This document shows, piece by piece, positions 5,897 through 6,383 of a stretch of 6,383 nt of DNA (position 1 is its first letter; every line of letters begins with the position of its first letter). Origin of the DNA: JBGSWL01 sp041752455 (GTDB lineage Bacteria; Pseudomonadota; Alphaproteobacteria; Rhizobiales; Rhizobiaceae); contig JBGSWL010000120.1 in NCBI GenBank assembly GCA_041752455.1, positions 1-6,383 of the forward strand. The letters run 5' to 3'. A model generated the notes under the pieces. That model was not told the DNA's origin. It made no database searches and saw only the letters and a program-made list of their open reading frames with translations. Both the position numbers and the translations under genes were made by a program.

Positions 5897-6383
5897 GACG
5901 TGGAAACCTCCAGCGCCTCGGAGATGTAGAAGCCCGAGGAAATGCGGGCGTTGGCTCCAGCTTTCCAACCGGTCATGGCCGGGCGGGACAGCAGGTGCTC
6001 GATCATGCGGGCCGGGACGACCGGCTCGATGGCCGGCGAACGGTCGCCGCGCGGAAAGATCTGGCCGACCGCATGCATGACCGTCAGTGCCGGCGTGCGC
6101 GGTGCGATCGTGAACACGATCTTCCGGCTGGTGCGCGCGGCAAGCCCGGCAACCGCGTCAGCGGCATCTTTCATGTGATAGTGGATCAGGCAGTCCATCG
6201 CGACCACGCCATCGAACCGGCCATGCTCGACCGACAGCATGTCACCGGCAACAAATGTCGCGCGGCCCCTGCCCGGATGGCGCGCCTGCCATTCGCCTGC
6301 CTTGTCTGCGGCAAAGCCGATCATCTGCGGCGACAGGTCGACGCCCAGGACATCGGCACCGCGCGCGGCCAGCGCCAGCGCCA
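5893..6383 (-). CDS. bchM: Mg-protoporphyrin IX O-methyltransferase, C-terminal part (5' end outside window)
   Basis: BchM transfers a methyl group from S-adenosylmethionine to the C13 propionate of Mg-protoporphyrin IX. The product is the monomethyl ester substrate of AcsF. About 162 residues are visible and roughly the first 70 of a typical 230-residue enzyme are missing. The visible frame continues to the window edge. It begins inside the Rossmann fold just after the glycine-rich motif I: ALALAARGADVLGVDLSPQM, where the Asp after LGV should bind the SAM ribose. FDGVVAMDCLIHY follows, then a family-typical C-terminus with KAGANARISSGFYISEALEV. The start proposed automatically at 6324 is internal and not the real one. 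The TGA stop overlaps the lhaA start codon by four bases. Confidence 0.95.
   Translation of the reverse strand, partial: ALALAARGADVLGVDLSPQMIGFAADKAGEWQARHPGRGRATFVAGDMLSVEHGRFDGVVAMDCLIHYHMKDAADAVAGLAARTSRKIVFTIAPRTPALTVMHAVGQIFPRGDRSPAIEPVVPARMIEHLLSRPAMTGWKAGANARISSGFYISEALEVSTS
5907..5911 (-). promoter_or_regulatory. Ribosome binding site fixing the lhaA start
   Basis: GGAGG on the minus strand lies 10 bases before the ATG at 5896, inside the last codons of bchM. No comparable site precedes the more upstream in-frame ATG at 5968, so the shorter LhaA is preferred. Confidence 0.65.

Noticed and set aside
5897..5968. Extended N-terminus of LhaA starting at 5968
   Set aside because: It would overlap bchM by 76 bases, lacks a good ribosome site and adds non-family residues. 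The ATGA start at 5896 with GGAGG upstream is better.

Overview
This window is a segment of a purple-bacterial photosynthesis gene cluster (PGC). All genes lie on the minus strand. Read in the direction of transcription (right to left) the order is bchM (5' end cut off) - lhaA - puhA - puhB - puhC - a 100-aa gene that is probably bciE - acsF - puhE - hemA (3' end cut off). This matches the conserved bchFNBHLM-lhaA-puhABC-hyp-acsF-puhE-hemA block of phototrophic Alphaproteobacteria. The O2-dependent cyclase gene acsF, with no bchE in view, and the high-GC coding sequence fit an aerobic anoxygenic phototroph or facultative phototroph of the Rhizobiales or Rhodobacterales type. The genus cannot be fixed from this window.

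Layout: 1-169 is the N-terminus of 5-aminolevulinate synthase (HemA). 184-1041 is the membrane assembly protein PuhE. 1049-2143 is the di-iron cyclase AcsF. 2140-2442 is the small protein proposed to be its partner BciE. 2439-2948 is PuhC and 2953-3639 is PuhB, both reaction-centre/LH1 assembly factors. 3636-4424 is the reaction-centre H subunit PuhA. 4448-5896 is LhaA, a major-facilitator-like LH1 assembly / bacteriochlorophyll delivery protein. 5893-6383 is the C-terminal part of Mg-protoporphyrin O-methyltransferase (BchM).

The genes serve one task. HemA makes the tetrapyrrole precursor. BchM and AcsF(-BciE) catalyse consecutive steps from Mg-protoporphyrin IX to protochlorophyllide. LhaA, PuhB, PuhC and PuhE assist assembly of the pigment-protein complexes, and PuhA is a structural subunit of the reaction centre. 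Packing is extremely tight: four junctions are ATGA overlaps and the largest gap is 23 bases. No terminator, tRNA, mobile element, CRISPR array or gene-free stretch over 300 bases was seen.

The region is a well-known system rather than a new one. The points most worth a second look are the assignment of the small gene before acsF as bciE, two potential RNA hairpins around the puhA/puhB junction, and hemA as an apparent distal member of the puh operon.
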